From the NCBI RefSeq assembly GCF_004664715.2, contig NC_051082.1:2824124-2888123 (forward strand): a stretch of 64,000 nucleotides of DNA. Reading direction: 5' to 3'. The notes under the pieces are model-generated. The model was not told the origin of the DNA, searched no databases, and worked only from the letters and a program-made list of their open reading frames with translations. A program made the translations under genes and the position numbers. The DNA comes from Peromyscus leucopus (lineage: Eukaryota > Chordata > Mammalia > Rodentia > Cricetidae). Shown here in pieces: positions 29,339 to 43,244 of this stretch. Position 1 is the first letter of the stretch, and each line of letters begins with the position of its first letter.

Positions 29339-30658
29339 ATGGAGTCCCAAGGCCAAGGCTACCCGAGCTGGGACACTCGGGGCAGACGCGCCACCATCTT
29401 TCCCCAGAGAGAAGGGGCCAGGACTTTGGGACCTTCTGCACTCCCTGCTCAGGATGAGACTGATTCCTCGACGCCTCATGAAAGGCAGTACAGGCTTCCT
29501 GTGACCAGGAAGAGGGCCATGTGCGACTTCCGGGTGAGGTGGCCGGAGATCGTAAACAAGGACCAGGAGGTGCAGAGAGAGGACCTGCTCCAGTCTGGAC
29601 TGTACCCCCTGGACCGGAGGTCCCTCGACACGATAAGCTTATGCTCCTCGGAAGCCAGCATCAGCCTCAGACAACAGGAGAGCAGCCATAGTGATTTCCA
29701 GGATCCCCAAGGAACCCCCGCCTGCTTCCTGGAGGCTCCGCACATGGCCATTCTCAACAACTATCTGAAGCCAGAGTCAATGACCCGGCTGGAGAAGAGG
29801 GTGAGGAAGAAGACCGTGGTGGCCATGAATCGGCTGGAGATGGAGATGGAAGCTGCCAAGTTCCGGAGGGCAGTGCTGCTGAGGGACACCAGGGAGCTGC
29901 AGGAGGAGAGAGCCCTGGAGGAAGTAGAAGATAAACCCTTCTTGGAGTACCTGAAGAAGAGACACCAGATAGCCCAGGAGAAGTATGACTTCCTGTGGAA
30001 AGATTACATCCAGCAGAGTCAGGAGATCGAGGACAGGAGGCAAGAGCTGGTCTCTGACTTAACCTCCCGCCAGGCTGATTTCCAGAAGCAGCTGGCGCAG
30101 GGCAGGAGGCTGCAGGCCAGTCTGAAGAGGAAACTGAAGGCCCTGGAGCCCATAGCAAAGATAAAGCAGAGCCAGGACGAGGAGAAAAAGGCCCTAGAGC
30201 TGGAAGAAGCCAGCATCGTGGCCGACATCCCTTTCATGGACAGAGAGGCACACCTCCAGTTCCTGAAGGAAAGGGCCGACCTGCAGAAGCAAGTGGAGGA
30301 GCTGAACCTGCTGGAGTCAGGAGAGGACATCACCAGGGAGCTGAAGAAGAAGACCAAGGCCTTGGAGGCTAGGATCAAACAGGCTCACAAGGCCTTCTGC
30401 AAGGGCATCATTGCTGAGAACAAGCAGCTGCGAACAGAGCTCCAGCAGCTGGATCAGGAATTCTGCAAGCTGGAAGCCATTAGGGAAAAGATGGAGCAGC
30501 GGAAAAAACAATGGAAAGAGCAGCAGTGGTACCTGGAGGCCCTGGCCAGGGGGAGGCAGCGCCTGTTAGGGAGCACCACCACCCCCAAACCACAGGCCAC
30601 CCCACACCCAACCCAGGGCCGTCTACGGGGTGCCAGGCCGAGAGCCACTCCTAAGTAA
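29339..30658 (+). CDS. CCDC121-like coiled-coil protein, intronless retrogene nested in SEZ6L intron 9
   Basis: The frame is open from ATG at 29300 (weak context) to TAA at 30656-30658. The second ATG at 29339 has a better context (A at -3, G at +4), giving 439 rather than 452 residues. The C-terminal half is a long charged coiled coil, roughly residues 165-430 of the long form, with FLEYLKKRHQIAQEKYDFLW near 214 and EQQWYLEALARGRQRL near 405. Both resemble human CCDC121, as do LQASLKRKLKAL and the TPK C-terminus; this is the DUF4515-type coiled-coil family. The first ~150 residues are polar and low complexity. No intron, no internal stop and no frameshift are visible over 1.3 kb, inside an intron on the strand opposite to the host gene. 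This fits a functional retrogene, and mouse annotations include Ccdc121 retrogenes, as I recall. Whether this is their orthologue needs synteny. Molecular function is unknown; related genes are often testis-expressed. Confidence 0.88.
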   Translation: MESQGQGYPSWDTRGRRATIFPQREGARTLGPSALPAQDETDSSTPHERQYRLPVTRKRAMCDFRVRWPEIVNKDQEVQREDLLQSGLYPLDRRSLDTISLCSSEASISLRQQESSHSDFQDPQGTPACFLEAPHMAILNNYLKPESMTRLEKRVRKKTVVAMNRLEMEMEAAKFRRAVLLRDTRELQEERALEEVEDKPFLEYLKKRHQIAQEKYDFLWKDYIQQSQEIEDRRQELVSDLTSRQADFQKQLAQGRRLQASLKRKLKALEPIAKIKQSQDEEKKALELEEASIVADIPFMDREAHLQFLKERADLQKQVEELNLLESGEDITRELKKKTKALEARIKQAHKAFCKGIIAENKQLRTELQQLDQEFCKLEAIREKMEQRKKQWKEQQWYLEALARGRQRLLGSTTTPKPQATPHPTQGRLRGARPRATPK

Positions 30659-31407
30659 TGGCTGCCGTGTTCCAGGAAGGAGACTGGAGCTGAAATTGGG
30701 AGTCGCACACCAGACTTGAAGATGTCATCAGGATAATGCATGGGGGGCAGACACACCAAGGGGATGGAGGCTGAGCTCCTCAGAGAGGCAGAGGGGTCCT
30801 GGCCTGGTCTGTCTCTCAGGCTTGGGCCCCTCACAGCAGCCTGAAGGGCTCTCCTAACCAAAAGCTTCCCAGCATACGGGAAACTTGGTTCTTTAGGCTC
30901 CATACTCTCCATGACAGGTTCCCTGTGGTAGTGTAGACTTTGGTGCTCAATTCCTGCTCTAGTGTGGACTTCATGACAACAGGGTGCATTTGTAATCAGC
31001 ACCTTCCGTACAGTCACCCCATCTCACAGTAGTGGGATTGGTGTCCCAGGTGGGTGCAGGGTGTTCTCTGGGGGAAATGGGTTCTTCGCACTTGTGCGTG
31101 GCTGAGGCTGGATTGGTCTGCAGGGCTGTGGGTTGTGATGTGGCCTGTGGCCCCAGGGTTTGGGTCCTGTGATCCTGTGTGACAAAATATAGACAGCTCT
31201 CTGAGTCCTGGGTGTTGCTGCAGACAAAAAGCCTCAGTATTACACTGTAGATTTTTAACTTTTACTTAGCTATAAAATGAACTCATTTAAAACTGTGCTG
31301 CAAATGAAAATGAATGTACCTTTGGCTTACAGATTTTGCTTGCATGTGAAATGTTTTGTTCTTAAACCATGTTATTGAAAAATAAGAGCCTGGCTGTGAC
31401 TGTTCAC

Positions 31408-31413
31408 AATAAA
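31408..31413 (+). promoter_or_regulatory. AATAAA polyadenylation signal for the CCDC121-like gene
   Basis: A canonical AATAAA followed by 'agtctgtttatcgtt' lies 750 bp after the stop codon. The preceding 150 bp are A/T-rich ('aaaatgaatgtacctttgg...gttttgttc'), as in a 3' UTR. No genomic poly(A) tail follows, so either the tail has decayed or the signal is original to the locus. The assignment is inference from position and strand. Confidence 0.55.
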
Positions 31414-32149
31414 AGTCTGTTTATCGTTATCCAAGCACACAGCTCCTTCTTTTTATGTAGAACAAATAACTGTGGGGGACTTAAAAAGCTGCTCGCACCC
31501 TTGAAACCTTGGCTACAGCATGCAGATTGCTAAGGGATAACGGAATGAAGCCAGGCTGCACTCTGCTGCCGCCAGAACCTCTGACTTAGCTACGAAGTCC
31601 GTACCAGGCAGGGCTGTCCGGTATCCACCTGCTCCCTTGAGCCTCACCCAGCTCTTTGAGGAGCAATTGAAGTGTTTGGACTAACTCAAGCACTCTCCCC
31701 AGAAATCTTTATCTGGCTCTTCCTCCTTGTTATTGAGCACCTACTGTGTGCAGGGGGACGTGGTAACTCCACAGGTTCAACACAGTAGGATTCAGGGGGC
31801 CCCTGGCTACTTGGAAACAGGGCATAGGAATCCAGGACTTACATCCTGAGACATATGCAAGGCAGACGGAGAGCTGCTTTAGGATAGGCTGGCTTAGGGT
31901 GTTGCTGAGGAAACTGGTGGACATGATGAGGACTGATTGAAATCTTCCCTGAAGCCACCAGACTGGCCTAAGTCTTCACGAGGTGCTGAGGCAGGTGCTA
32001 GGTGAGGTGCTGGGGTCAGTATCACATGACCTGCCAGTCTGCACCAGCCATCCCCCTCCGCCATCTTTACCCAATTCCTTGTGCAGCATTTTCTGTTCTG
32101 TGTGCCGTGTCCACCCTCGTGTGGGCGTTTTCAGTGGTCAGGACTGAGC

Positions 32150-32330
32150 AGCAAAGGATCAAAACCAATGAGCAGCACCCCTCCACGGCCTCTGCATCAG
32201 CTCCTGCTTCCAGGTTCCTGCCCTGCTTGAGTTCCTGTCTTGACTTCCTTCAGCGAAGGGAATAAACCCTTTCCTCCCCAGCTTGCTTTGGGTCCTGGTG
32301 CTTCGCCATGGCAATAGAAACCCTTACGAG
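32150..32330 (+). mobile_element. Fragment of a dispersed rodent repeat
   Basis: 'agcagcacccctccacggcctctgcatcagctcctgc' to 'gcaatagaaacccttacgagg', the same family as 35327-36590 and 56740-57155 (opposite strand). Confidence 0.7.
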
Positions 32331-34239
32331 GACAGGACCCCAACTGACTGGATTTTCACCTGTTTCAGCATTGGCATGGGCCTATCACCTGGTTCCACGA
32401 AGCCTATGGGAAGCATGTTGGTTCTTGCTGCATCCCCATTTTTCTTGGACCTGAACGTTACTGGATAACTGATACTTCAGGCATCCTGCACACAGGATGG
32501 ACCACAGCATCAAATCTTCTCCAAATGGACCTTGCCCTAGGTACAGTCACAACCCTGTTCCTGGGGCTCTTTCTCACTTCTGACACGCCCCCTTCCTCCT
32601 CAGGGCCATCACCACAGCAGCCCCACCCACCCCAGCTGCAAACAACAGCTTCAGAGTAACAATGCTTCCCACAGCGGGGCAGTATTCAAACGGCAGCCCA
32701 CTTGGGTTGATTGTTTCCAGGTTGCGGACAGGGAAACTGAGGGTCAGTTGGGGGAAGCCATTTGCCCAGGCCACAGGAAATCAGATCTAGGGCTCACGGA
32801 AAGCCTGTCTGTGCCGAGCCTGGGTTCTTAACTAGCAGTTCACACCATGCTCTGAGAAAGCCACAGGTCCATGTCTTCAAGAAGTGTGTCTGGCTCAGTT
32901 CTGTTTCAGAAAATGGGATCAAGCAGTTACAAGTGACACCATGAGGTTGGGTCTCACTGCTCTCTATCATTGTCACAAACACGATGCTGTCTGGTATCAG
33001 GTGTCCAGCCTTGCTTCTTAAGAAGGCGCTGTCTGCTCTCTGGGGAAACCCTGCATCACTTTACCTCGTTTGTTATATATTCTTGGTAGTAATTAACTTC
33101 GTTTCATGTGTTGCTATGAAGAGTGCCTAACAAAACCAATGTGAAACTTGTTAAGTCTGGGTGCCTTTATTTTGGTAAATAAGCCATCTGTGCTGGGTTT
33201 GTGGAGGTGTTTTAGAAGCATTCTGAAAGATAAGGATGAGAGTAATATGGCAATGCCTTTGGGAGGCAGGGAGGAGCTGGTTTCATGTGGCAGGGGTGGA
33301 GCTGGGTAATCCTTCCAAAAGTCTGTCTGTGCCTTTGAACTCTGGATCACGTGGATGCATTGCCCCTTCAACAAGGATGCAAACGGCCCTCAAGAAGGTC
33401 ATGCATCGTAGCTTTCACTGTGGTCCTGAGTGAGGTGAGGTCAAGACATTGGTGAAAATTTTCATCTGCCAGGGCTTCCAGCCCGGCTCTGGGAATAGAA
33501 TTCTCCCCATGGCCAGCAGAGGGCAGTGTTTGGGCTTCTTACCCCAGCCAGGTGTGGAGGAGCCTGGGTGCAGGGAAAACGCCTTAGGTGAGGTTTGTAG
33601 CTATCTCTGCACCTGGAGTTTGCCTTCCATAGTATAGACAGGAAGAAATGACGATCCAGCCATTGTCCTGTCTCCCTTTACCCCTTCCAGACAAGTGTTG
33701 GACCCTTACGTCCTTACCATGCCCTTGAAAGGTCGTCCGAGAGGCATTTGCAAGATGATTTAGGCAGGCAAACAGGGAAAACCACCAAAGCTTACGCACT
33801 TATTTAAATGTGAATTATATACACGCATACTCATGATTCATCCATCAATCTGCTAATTTCAGTGGAGAGGCAAGTCCATTTATATGCACCCTTAAGGAAC
33901 TCAAAAGCAGCTGGTAATAGAACTGGGCTGTGAAAATAACAAAATGCAGAACAGCCCCGTTTCTTAGTCCATTCTCCAGCGAGGTCCGGAGTTGGGTCTC
34001 ATGTTTTACCAAACGTCTGCAGCAGGGGACTCCTGGAGGTCCTGGATCTGCCTCCGGGCTTCCGCGATGCATCAGTTCTCCGTCGCTCTCACATTCTGAC
34101 AAGAAGATCCTCAAGCGAGGATGGGGGTACCTTTTTTTTTTTTTTTTTGTCTCCCAGGTTAAGAAGGGACACAGTCCATCGCGACCAGGAAGCATGGTAA
34201 CAGAAGCACGTGTCATCTAGTCCCCACGGGGTCTGCCCC

Positions 34240-34445
34240 CGGGAAGCAGAGTGTGGACAGGAAGTGGGGCTGACGACAGAAATCTCAAAACCCACCCCCA
34301 GTGCCTAACTTCCTCCACGGAGGTTCCACTTCCTAACGGCTCCACAACTTTCCAAAGTAGCATTAGCGGTTGGGGACCAGGTAGTCAAACACGTGAGTCT
34401 GTGGGGGCCATCTCACAATCACATCACAACATTACATCCCCGATG
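34240..34445 (+). mobile_element. Dispersed rodent repeat fragment
   Basis: 'cacttcctaacggctccacaac...tggggaccaggtagtcaaacacgtgagtctgtgggggccatctc' resembles a common rodent interspersed sequence. Name and exact borders uncertain. Confidence 0.45.
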
Positions 34446-35326
34446 ACGACCGTATATAGTCTCATGGCCATCTCATGCATCCACCCCAACCTTAAAACTC
34501 CCCAGGGTCTTTTAGTGGTCCCTTAGCTGTGTAAGGTCAAAAGGCATGGTCCGTATGTCTAGCAAAGGACGGTCCAGTGAATGTCCACATTCCAAACTGG
34601 AGGGCACAGCAAGAAGAGATCAGACCAAACCCTCCAGCTTCATGTCAGGCATCTGGGGCTTATGATGGAATACACTGGGTCCCAAAGGGCTTGGGTGTCC
34701 TTCTCTACTTCTACAACCTACAGCACCCAGAGCCTCTCCCTCGGTCTGGCTCTGCTCTATGCCTGCAGCTTTCCTTGGTGGACGCCCCACGGCCCTGGCA
34801 CTTCCAGTATCCCGAGTCTCCATCCCAACTCCATCTTTATTTTCACATCTTCACGCACTGGCCACCTCTTGGGCTCTCTTTGCAGAGACTCTGATCCTGC
34901 CTCACATGGCCGGGCCTCAGTGGCTGTTGGGAATCTTCACACAAGCCTCTAGGACCCCCTTCACTTCAGGCCATTCTTAGCTCAGGCTCTTTTTTAAAAA
35001 GCATTTGCATGCTCACAATTGGGAGCCTTCGTGGTGGGCTCTTCTCTCACAGGGCCTTCCTTGTTAACCTGTGCAGAGCAGGCCGTTTCCGACAGGCCCA
35101 GCCTTTGCACGGCTCCACACCTCACATTGTTCTGGTCGCTCTGCAGTACCTGGTGCTCTCTCTCACTGCAGACACCGATGAGAGTGTCAGCCATGCCACA
35201 GATCCCGCAATGCTTGATTCCAGCCTCACTCAAGTTCTCAGGACGTAGACAACATGCAGGCCTAATTACCCTCATGTCACACAGGTGACCTCTAGCTCAG
35301 TTCCCACGGAGCTCTTATTCCCTGTG

Positions 35327-36590
35327 CTGGCTAGTTTTGATGCCAGTTTGACACAGGGTAGAGCTGTCCGAAAGGAGTCTCAATTGAGAAAGTGCCTCCA
35401 TAAGATACAGCTGTAACCACCGGGCGGTGGTGGCGCATGCCTTTAATCCCAGTATTCTGGAGGCAGAGGCAGGTGGATCTGTTCTAGTTCGAAGCCAGCC
35501 TGGTCTACAGCATGAGTTCCAGGACAGCCAGGGCTACCCAAGAAATCCTGTCTCAAAAAACAAACAAACAAACAAAAAAGGAAGCCATGTGGAACAAGCC
35601 AGTAAGCAGCACTCCTCCATGGCCTCTGCATCAGCTCCTGCCTCCAGGTTCCTGCCCTGTTTGAGTTCCTGTCCTGACTTCCTTCAGTGATGAACAGTGA
35701 GGGATACGGAAGTGTAAACCAAATAAACCCTTTTCTCCCCAAGTGCCTTGGTCAGGGTGTTTCATCACAGCAACAGAAAGCCTAAGACAAGTTGGTACCA
35801 GGATATTACCTGGTGTTGCTGTGACAGACTTGACCACGCCGCTTTGGGGAGGATTGTGGGAGGACTTTGGAACATTGGACTAGAAAAGCCACTGAATGTT
35901 GAGAGCTCTGTGAGCTGTTCCGAGGAGCTTGGAAGATAAGAATGTTGAGAGCAGTGCGGATGATGGAGGCCTGGCTTGTGAAGTGTCAGAGGGAAGCAAA
36001 GACCCTACTGGGCCATTTGTATGAAGCATCTGTGGTGTCTGGTCAGCTGGGGCTGAAGAATCAGCTGTGATTAACAGGAGACCAGAACCACTGAAGTGAA
36101 ACCTTTGCTTTGCTGGGACAACGGATGCTGCTCAGCTGGGGCTGAAGAATCAGCAGTGATTAATAGAGACCAGCATCGCTGAGGTGAAGTCTTCTGGGAA
36201 GGGTTTCCTCAGGGTCAGCACACAGAAGTTGTGTCCCAGAGGCAGCCAAGGTTGCACCTCAAGCTGGCAGCTGAACTTGGTAGTGTAAGAGTCACCCAGG
36301 TGGTGCTGGTTTTGAAGATCTGAAGGGGTCATGGAGAGCAGCTGAGGCTTGGCACTGTGTGGCGGGGCTGGAGTCCCTGAAGAGAGCCCAGGAGAGGCCA
36401 TTGGTGAAAGTGCAGCCCAGTTGCGGCAGAGACCCCAGCATTTTGGAGACACCAGTACCATGGGACGACCACCAAGAACAGCAGCTGTGGAGTGGAGCCT
36501 GAGCCTAGAAGACAAGCTGTGTGTGCTGCAGAGGGCGGAGCTGGAGAAGTGACCCAGGCCCCTTGGAGGAGCCCAGAAGATGGCGAGTGA
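35327..36590 (+). mobile_element. Long copy of a dispersed rodent repeat with an inserted B1
   Basis: It starts 'gctagttttgatgccagtttgacaca', is split by a plus-strand B1 (35420-35578), resumes 'agtaagcagcactcctccatgg', and continues past 'agcctaagacaagttggtacc' into a G/A-rich internal part with two 'cagctggggctgaagaatcag' segments. The long internal part suggests a less deleted family member. The subfamily is not certain. Confidence 0.6.
35420..35578 (+). mobile_element. B1 SINE
   Basis: 'gggcggtggtggcgcatgcctttaatccc' to 'aatcctgtctcaaaaaacaaacaaac', an intact plus-strand B1 with A-rich tail. Confidence 0.93.
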
Positions 36591-37538
36591 ATCCCAGGTA
36601 ACTGATCATCGTCTCTGCCCCTCTCCCCCCATCACTGAGATTATAGAAGCACGCTACCACACCTGGCTTTAGGGGAGCTCTGGGGAACTGAACTCAGATC
36701 CCCAGCCCTGGGCAGCAAGCACTTTCTCCACCAAGTTGTCTCTCCAGGCCCTGAATAAGGTAACCAATCATGGCCCAGGGGTGAAGGGCTCACACTGGAG
36801 ACCTGCAGAAGCTTGACCCCAGCCAGCGGCGGCTTCCCCCACCCCCAGACTCTGCTGTCATGCCGGTGTCCCTTTCACGGCACGACAGCACAGTGCTGGA
36901 GGCCGCATCTCCCCTTAGCTCCCTCTGACATCTGTGCCGGGGAACACATAGCCTTAGAACCCTGGGAGAGGGGAGCAGGGATGCCGACGCTCAGTCCAGC
37001 TGCCTGAATAACCAGAAGAGAGGGCACCTGAGCTTGGTGATGGCCCGCCCGATGCCGGTGCCACGGCCTGGCCGTGGGAGAGGACTCTGAGTTAATGGTT
37101 TGAGCTTCTCAACGTATGGGCTTCGAGATGGAAATAAAGCCCAGTGTGGTGCCAAGCTCAAGGTTAGTGGAGTATTTCATGTGCCGCAGGGAGGAAAGGA
37201 AATCCCACTTTCTCTCTGTCCTCAGCTGGGCTGAGGCACCGAGAAATGTGCGGGCAAAACTGCACATCTCAGAGGCTTCTAAAGGAGAGGAGGCAGAGAT
37301 GGGCAGAAATGGGGGAGGAGGGGAAGGCATCCTCAACCACTTGCTGGGTGGGGCTTGAAGCTGGGTGGGACTCCCTCCAGGAAAGCAAGAACCAGGAAGT
37401 CAAATTTCCCCTTTTCCCCCTGAAGCTCGGGGAGTTTGCCTGGTAACTTCTTCAGGGAAATGTTCTCGTAAGTAGAATCGTGTGTTTTTAACTTATCACA
37501 GGAGCAGTAGGGGGAGCCACAGCAGGCTTCTGAGAGCA

Positions 37539-37540
<2 letters not shown>

Positions 37541-37587
<47 letters not shown>

Positions 37588-37606
37588 TGTGTGTGTGTGT
37601 GTATGT
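37541..37606. repeat. (TG)n microsatellite
   Basis: Mostly perfect TG with two TATG interruptions. Followed by an old B2/RSINE-like block to about 37900. Confidence 0.93.
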
Positions 37607-38436
37607 ATGTGCATGTTCACATGTGTGTATGAGTGCACGTGTGTGCCCATGCATGTGCGTGCATGTAGAGGACAGAGGTTGGTGTGAAGGGTCTTCCTCA
37701 ATTGCTCTCCACCTTATATACTGAGGCAGAGTCTCTCGATGGTTAGCTTGCCCCTGGGATCCCCGTCTGTCCTTCCCTGGTACTAGGATGACAGGTGGGC
37801 TGCCATGGCCCAGGTGGCATTTATATGAGTGTAGATCTGAACTCAGGTCCTCTCGTGTGTAAGGCAAACCCCACTGGGCCATCTTCTCAGCCTCCTCCCC
37901 CACTCCCCACCACTCTAGAATGCAGTTTTCTTCCCAAAGCTTCAGAGATGACCCCCAGCACTGATCCTTTCTTTGACGGACACCCCCAGCCTCTAGCTGA
38001 GGTAGACCTCTCTAAGTGGACCACCCCTCCCTCGCCTCCAGCTTACATGGATGTTGTCTTTGCTACTGGGACCCTTGGCCTCTCTCTCTTCACCCACTGT
38101 TCTTCTTTTCCATCCTTTCTTGGAAAATGCTGCCCCCTCACCACCCTTCTTGATTCATCCAGGCTCTCTGGCTGCCCATCCACCATTCAAGACTATTGTC
38201 ACTCTATGCGAGGCCCACTTCCAGGAATCATAGATATCGATGTCCCATGACCCCCACTGAAGATGAAAGAAACTGCAGCCAGAGAGAAGGCCTGGGTCTC
38301 ACAGCTGGGAAGAAAAGGAGGTAGAATTCTGTCCCTGGCCCATGAGATCAGCTGTTTAAGATTTGTGGGGTTTTTGGCTCAGCTGGGCGGGAAGGCCAAG
38401 GCCAAGCTCCAGGGACAGCTTTACATGACAGTCCAG

Positions 38437-38438
<2 letters not shown>

Positions 38439-38482
<44 letters not shown>
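38439..38482. repeat. (CA)n microsatellite
   Basis: Twenty-two perfect CA units at the 5' edge of an L1 fragment. Confidence 0.96.
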
Positions 38483-38485
<3 letters not shown>

Positions 38486-39640
38486 GAGATAGAATAGAAA
38501 ATCCAGAAATGAACCCACATGGTGACAGCCATGTGATCGTGGACAAAGGTGTCCAAATCAGACACTTGAAAGAGAAAAAGAATCTTTAACAAATGGCGCA
38601 GGGGAAATTTGTGACAATAGAAAAGGATCTATACCGCCCTCCGCCTCCAAAAAAAAAAAAATCGATACATCATGGATCAAAAACTTCACTTGAAGACCAG
38701 AAATGGCAACTGTTAGAGGAAATAGAAGAAAATACCCCAAGATACTGGCACAGAATCTTTCTGAGGGTGTCCAACAACTCAGGGAAAAGCAGCAAGAAGC
38801 AAGAGACTGGACTTCATGGGACCTGAAAGCGAGAGAAGCCGCCAGGCGAACTAAGGGATGGCAGACGGAGCGCTAGCTCTGTGCCAGCGTCACGTCAGAG
38901 GATTGATAGCGAGTGTCTGTAAAGACCATGAACACTAAACATCCCCCAATAACCTTACCAATCAGTGAGCGCATGAACCAAACAGACAGTTCCCCAAAGA
39001 CAAGCACAGGCCAATAAAGACGAGAAAAAAAAAGTTCGGTGTTCTTCATCACAAAGGAAAACAGACAAATGGGAGGTCCATCTCTCCGAGTCAGAATGAC
39101 AACACATGCTGACTCGGATGTGGGGAGGGGAAACTTAGTCATGGCAGGTGGGGGCTGCACCAAGACAACCACGGGTCTCCAGAAACCGAAAGCAGAACTC
39201 CAGGCCGCTCTCTGGGTAGACCACAAATGATCTAAGTCAGCCTTGCGCAGAGAGCTCACGCATCCGCATCCAGGCCTGTTGCGATTCACAATGACCGAGT
39301 GATGTGGCTAGCTTAGGTATCTGTGGACAGGTGTGTGGATAAGGAAAACGTGGCGTGTTTACACAACGGGCTGTGTCCAGCCATAAGGAAAAACGCAATG
39401 ACGTCATTTGCACAAAAATAGATGGAATTGGAGACCATCGTGTTAAGCAGAATAGCCAGATTCAGACAAAGGCAACATTTTCTCCCATATGCAAAATCTA
39501 GATTTTTTTTTTTTTTAGGATAAGGGGGACTTTTTGAGGGGGACTGAAAGAGTGGATGGGGGTAGGGAATCAGGGTGTGGGGATGGATCTGGTCAAATTG
39601 TCTCAGAGACACCCCAACAGCACCCATCCATCAGTGTACA
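38486..39640 (+). mobile_element. L1 3' fragment (plus strand)
   Basis: An ORF2 C-terminal remnant, visible in phrases such as 'atagatggaattggagaccatcgtgttaagcagaatagccag' and the preceding 'tgtccagccataaggaaaaacgcaatgacgtcatttgc'. It is heavily mutated. It contains a perfect TGACGTCA at 39399-39406. Confidence 0.75.
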
Positions 39641-39867
39641 CTATGGATACACACTACAAAGATTATTCACTGCGAAGATAACTAGTAGGCACGTGGGACC
39701 CGTCTGCGGCTCACAGAGCCAGAGGCCCCTGGGCTCCTGCTTCTGGCCTCTTCCCAGCTACCTGGCTCTGCCAGAAAGACTATTTCTCCAGACACCACCA
39801 TCTGTCCTGTCCCCATCTCACAGAGGGCAGTGGGAGGAGGCGGCTGAGAGGCCTCCAGAGGCTCGCG

Positions 39868-39927
39868 CTCTCTCTCTCTCTCTCCCTCCTCCCTCCTCTC
39901 CTCCTCCTCCTCTCTTCTCTCTCTCCC

Positions 39928-39980
<53 letters not shown>
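39868..39980. repeat. CT-rich polypyrimidine tract
   Basis: (CT)n and (CTCC)n mixed, no purine interruptions over most of its length. Confidence 0.93.
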
Positions 39981-39982
<2 letters not shown>

Positions 39983-40374
39983 CAGCAGTCCTTGGAAGCT
40001 GTCCTCCAGGCAGGGCTATGACCTCAGACACAAGCACCCAGAGCTAGCACCTTCATTCTGGGCTCAGCGTTGCCCTCCCGGGGAGCTGGGGGCTGTGTTC
40101 CCGATGGGCACGTTGTGGTTGTGCCCAGGGCGTGTGGGAAGCAGCCCAGGGCAGCAGCCGTCCCCATTCATCAACATCTCCAGCCATTTGTCACTTCCTA
40201 GTCACTTAATGTAGTCCAAGGTCTGGCCGATGAAGACCAGACCCTGACTGACAGGGGCATCTGCACTAGCTGTGGAAGGCAGGCAAGGAGAGTCTATGGT
40301 GGGGTGGGGGTCCACGGCACAGCACCCTTCATTCCCGCCCCCATGAGCCATTTGCTCCTTCAAAAACTGGAGGG

Positions 40375-40510
40375 CTGCCAAGTGACTCGGTGAGTAAAGG
40401 CACCGGATGCCCCCGTTTGATGCCTGGGACCCACAAGTTGTCCTATGACCGCCTCACACTTGCTGCGACATGCACGCCCCAACCTCCACTCACAATAGAC
40501 ACGTAAATAA
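40375..40510 (+). mobile_element. B2/B3-type SINE
   Basis: 'ctgccaagtgactcggtgagtaaaggcacc...gatgcctgggacccacaagttgtcc' with an AAATAA end; plus strand, diverged. Confidence 0.7.
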
Positions 40511-40891
40511 TAGGAATACAACAAACGGACCTCCGCACATCTCGCTCCACCTCGTCTTTGGTCTGAGCTTTGCCGAGGTAGCCTTCCTCCCCTCCTTTAT
40601 GTCAGATCCCCGGCCGCCACGACCCTCCCTTACGCTGTAAACTGAAGCCACGTGTGGATTATCTGTGCACACCCTCCCTGAACATCAGCCACCTTAGGAC
40701 GAGTTCATGAGACCAGGGACGGCTCTCTTCGTGCGCTGCTGGCTGTGTTGCTGTGGCAACCCCGGGGCTCTGCAGCTCCCCGGCCAGTACTAGATACTCA
40801 GTTAATCCTGACTGAAACAATAAAGCAGGAACCCGCTCCTTCCCACCCGCCTGCTGCGGTGGGCCTGGGTGAGGGGCGCCTCAAACACTCA

Positions 40892-42342
<1,451 letters not shown>

Positions 42343-42537
42343 CTCTGCACAGCGGCTCTGTGTCGTTCCAGTATGGGTCACGCACGTTGACACACTCAAT
42401 GACAGCTGGGCCCTGTTCCAGAGAGTGGCCAGGGTCGCAGGTGAACTCCACGATGGTGCCGATGTTATAGGTGGGGTCCGAGGTGGTGAAGTTCCCGTTC
42501 TGAATGTAGGGTTCATAGCAGTGACCTTTCTCAAAGG
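42343..42537 (-). CDS. SEZ6L: SEZ6L exon 8: sushi (CCP) domain 2
   Basis: A single-exon CCP module, read as FEKGHCYEPYIQNGNFTTSD, then PTYNIGTIVEFTCDPGHSLE, then PAVIECVNVRDPYWNDTEPL and C. It has four cysteines (HCY, FTC, IEC, PLC) with W in PYWNDTEP. Sequons are NFT and NDT. Acceptor 'ttcccacctcag', donor AGA G|gtgagt; 195 nt, symmetric phase 1-1. Confidence 0.97.
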
Positions 42538-43244
42538 CTGAGGTGGGAACACAGAGAGCAGTAGTGGCCGGATGAGGTAAAGGACACCCTTTACCATTCA
42601 AAGAATCTGTATTCCTAGCTCTAGAGAGGCCAAGACAGGCTGTTCAAGGCCAGCCTAGGCTACATAGCGATTTCCAGGATAGCCTGGCCTACTGAGTGGG
42701 GACCCTGCCTCAGAACAGAATGGTGCCTCTGACCTGGGTCAGGCACCTGGACTCCTGGGGCCTCATTTTTTTCTCATGTGTGATGCCTATTAGACCTTCC
42801 GCCTCCAGCCCTGAAGAAAGGCAGTGTTTTCATCCCATGCCTCAGACTCTGGGTCCTGTCGTTGGACACACACTGTCTGGCCCTCATTAGGACCACCCAT
42901 TCCTGGGGAAGCCTGAGACACAGTCCCTAGGTAGGGTACACGGAATACCATGGTCTAAGCAGGAGACCGTGCTGTTCTTGGAAGGAGGAAGAAAAGGAAG
43001 GGAGGAAGGGAGGGATAGACAGACGGATGGACGGAGGAAGGGGGTGCACCAGGTGCCAGCATAAGAGGCGCTTAGCAGGACGATGGCATTAATCAAACTG
43101 AAAGCCCCTCTTGGGAGTCACCGGCTAGTCTGACACTGCGTCTCTCACCTTTATATCTCCCCTACCCCAGGCCCAGGTTCAGCCCTACATATAAATATAT
43201 ATCCATGCTCCCAGGCTCCACCTTACAAGAAGGGGGTCCCTCAC
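42538..43244 (-). other. SEZ6L: SEZ6L intron 7
   Basis: 707 bp with one plus-strand B1-like SINE (about 42605-42720) and a GGAA-rich patch near 42975-43015. Confidence 0.85.
42605..42720 (+). mobile_element. Old B1-type SINE
   Basis: 'aggccaagacaggctgttcaaggccagcctaggctacatagcg' in plus orientation; partial. Confidence 0.65.
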
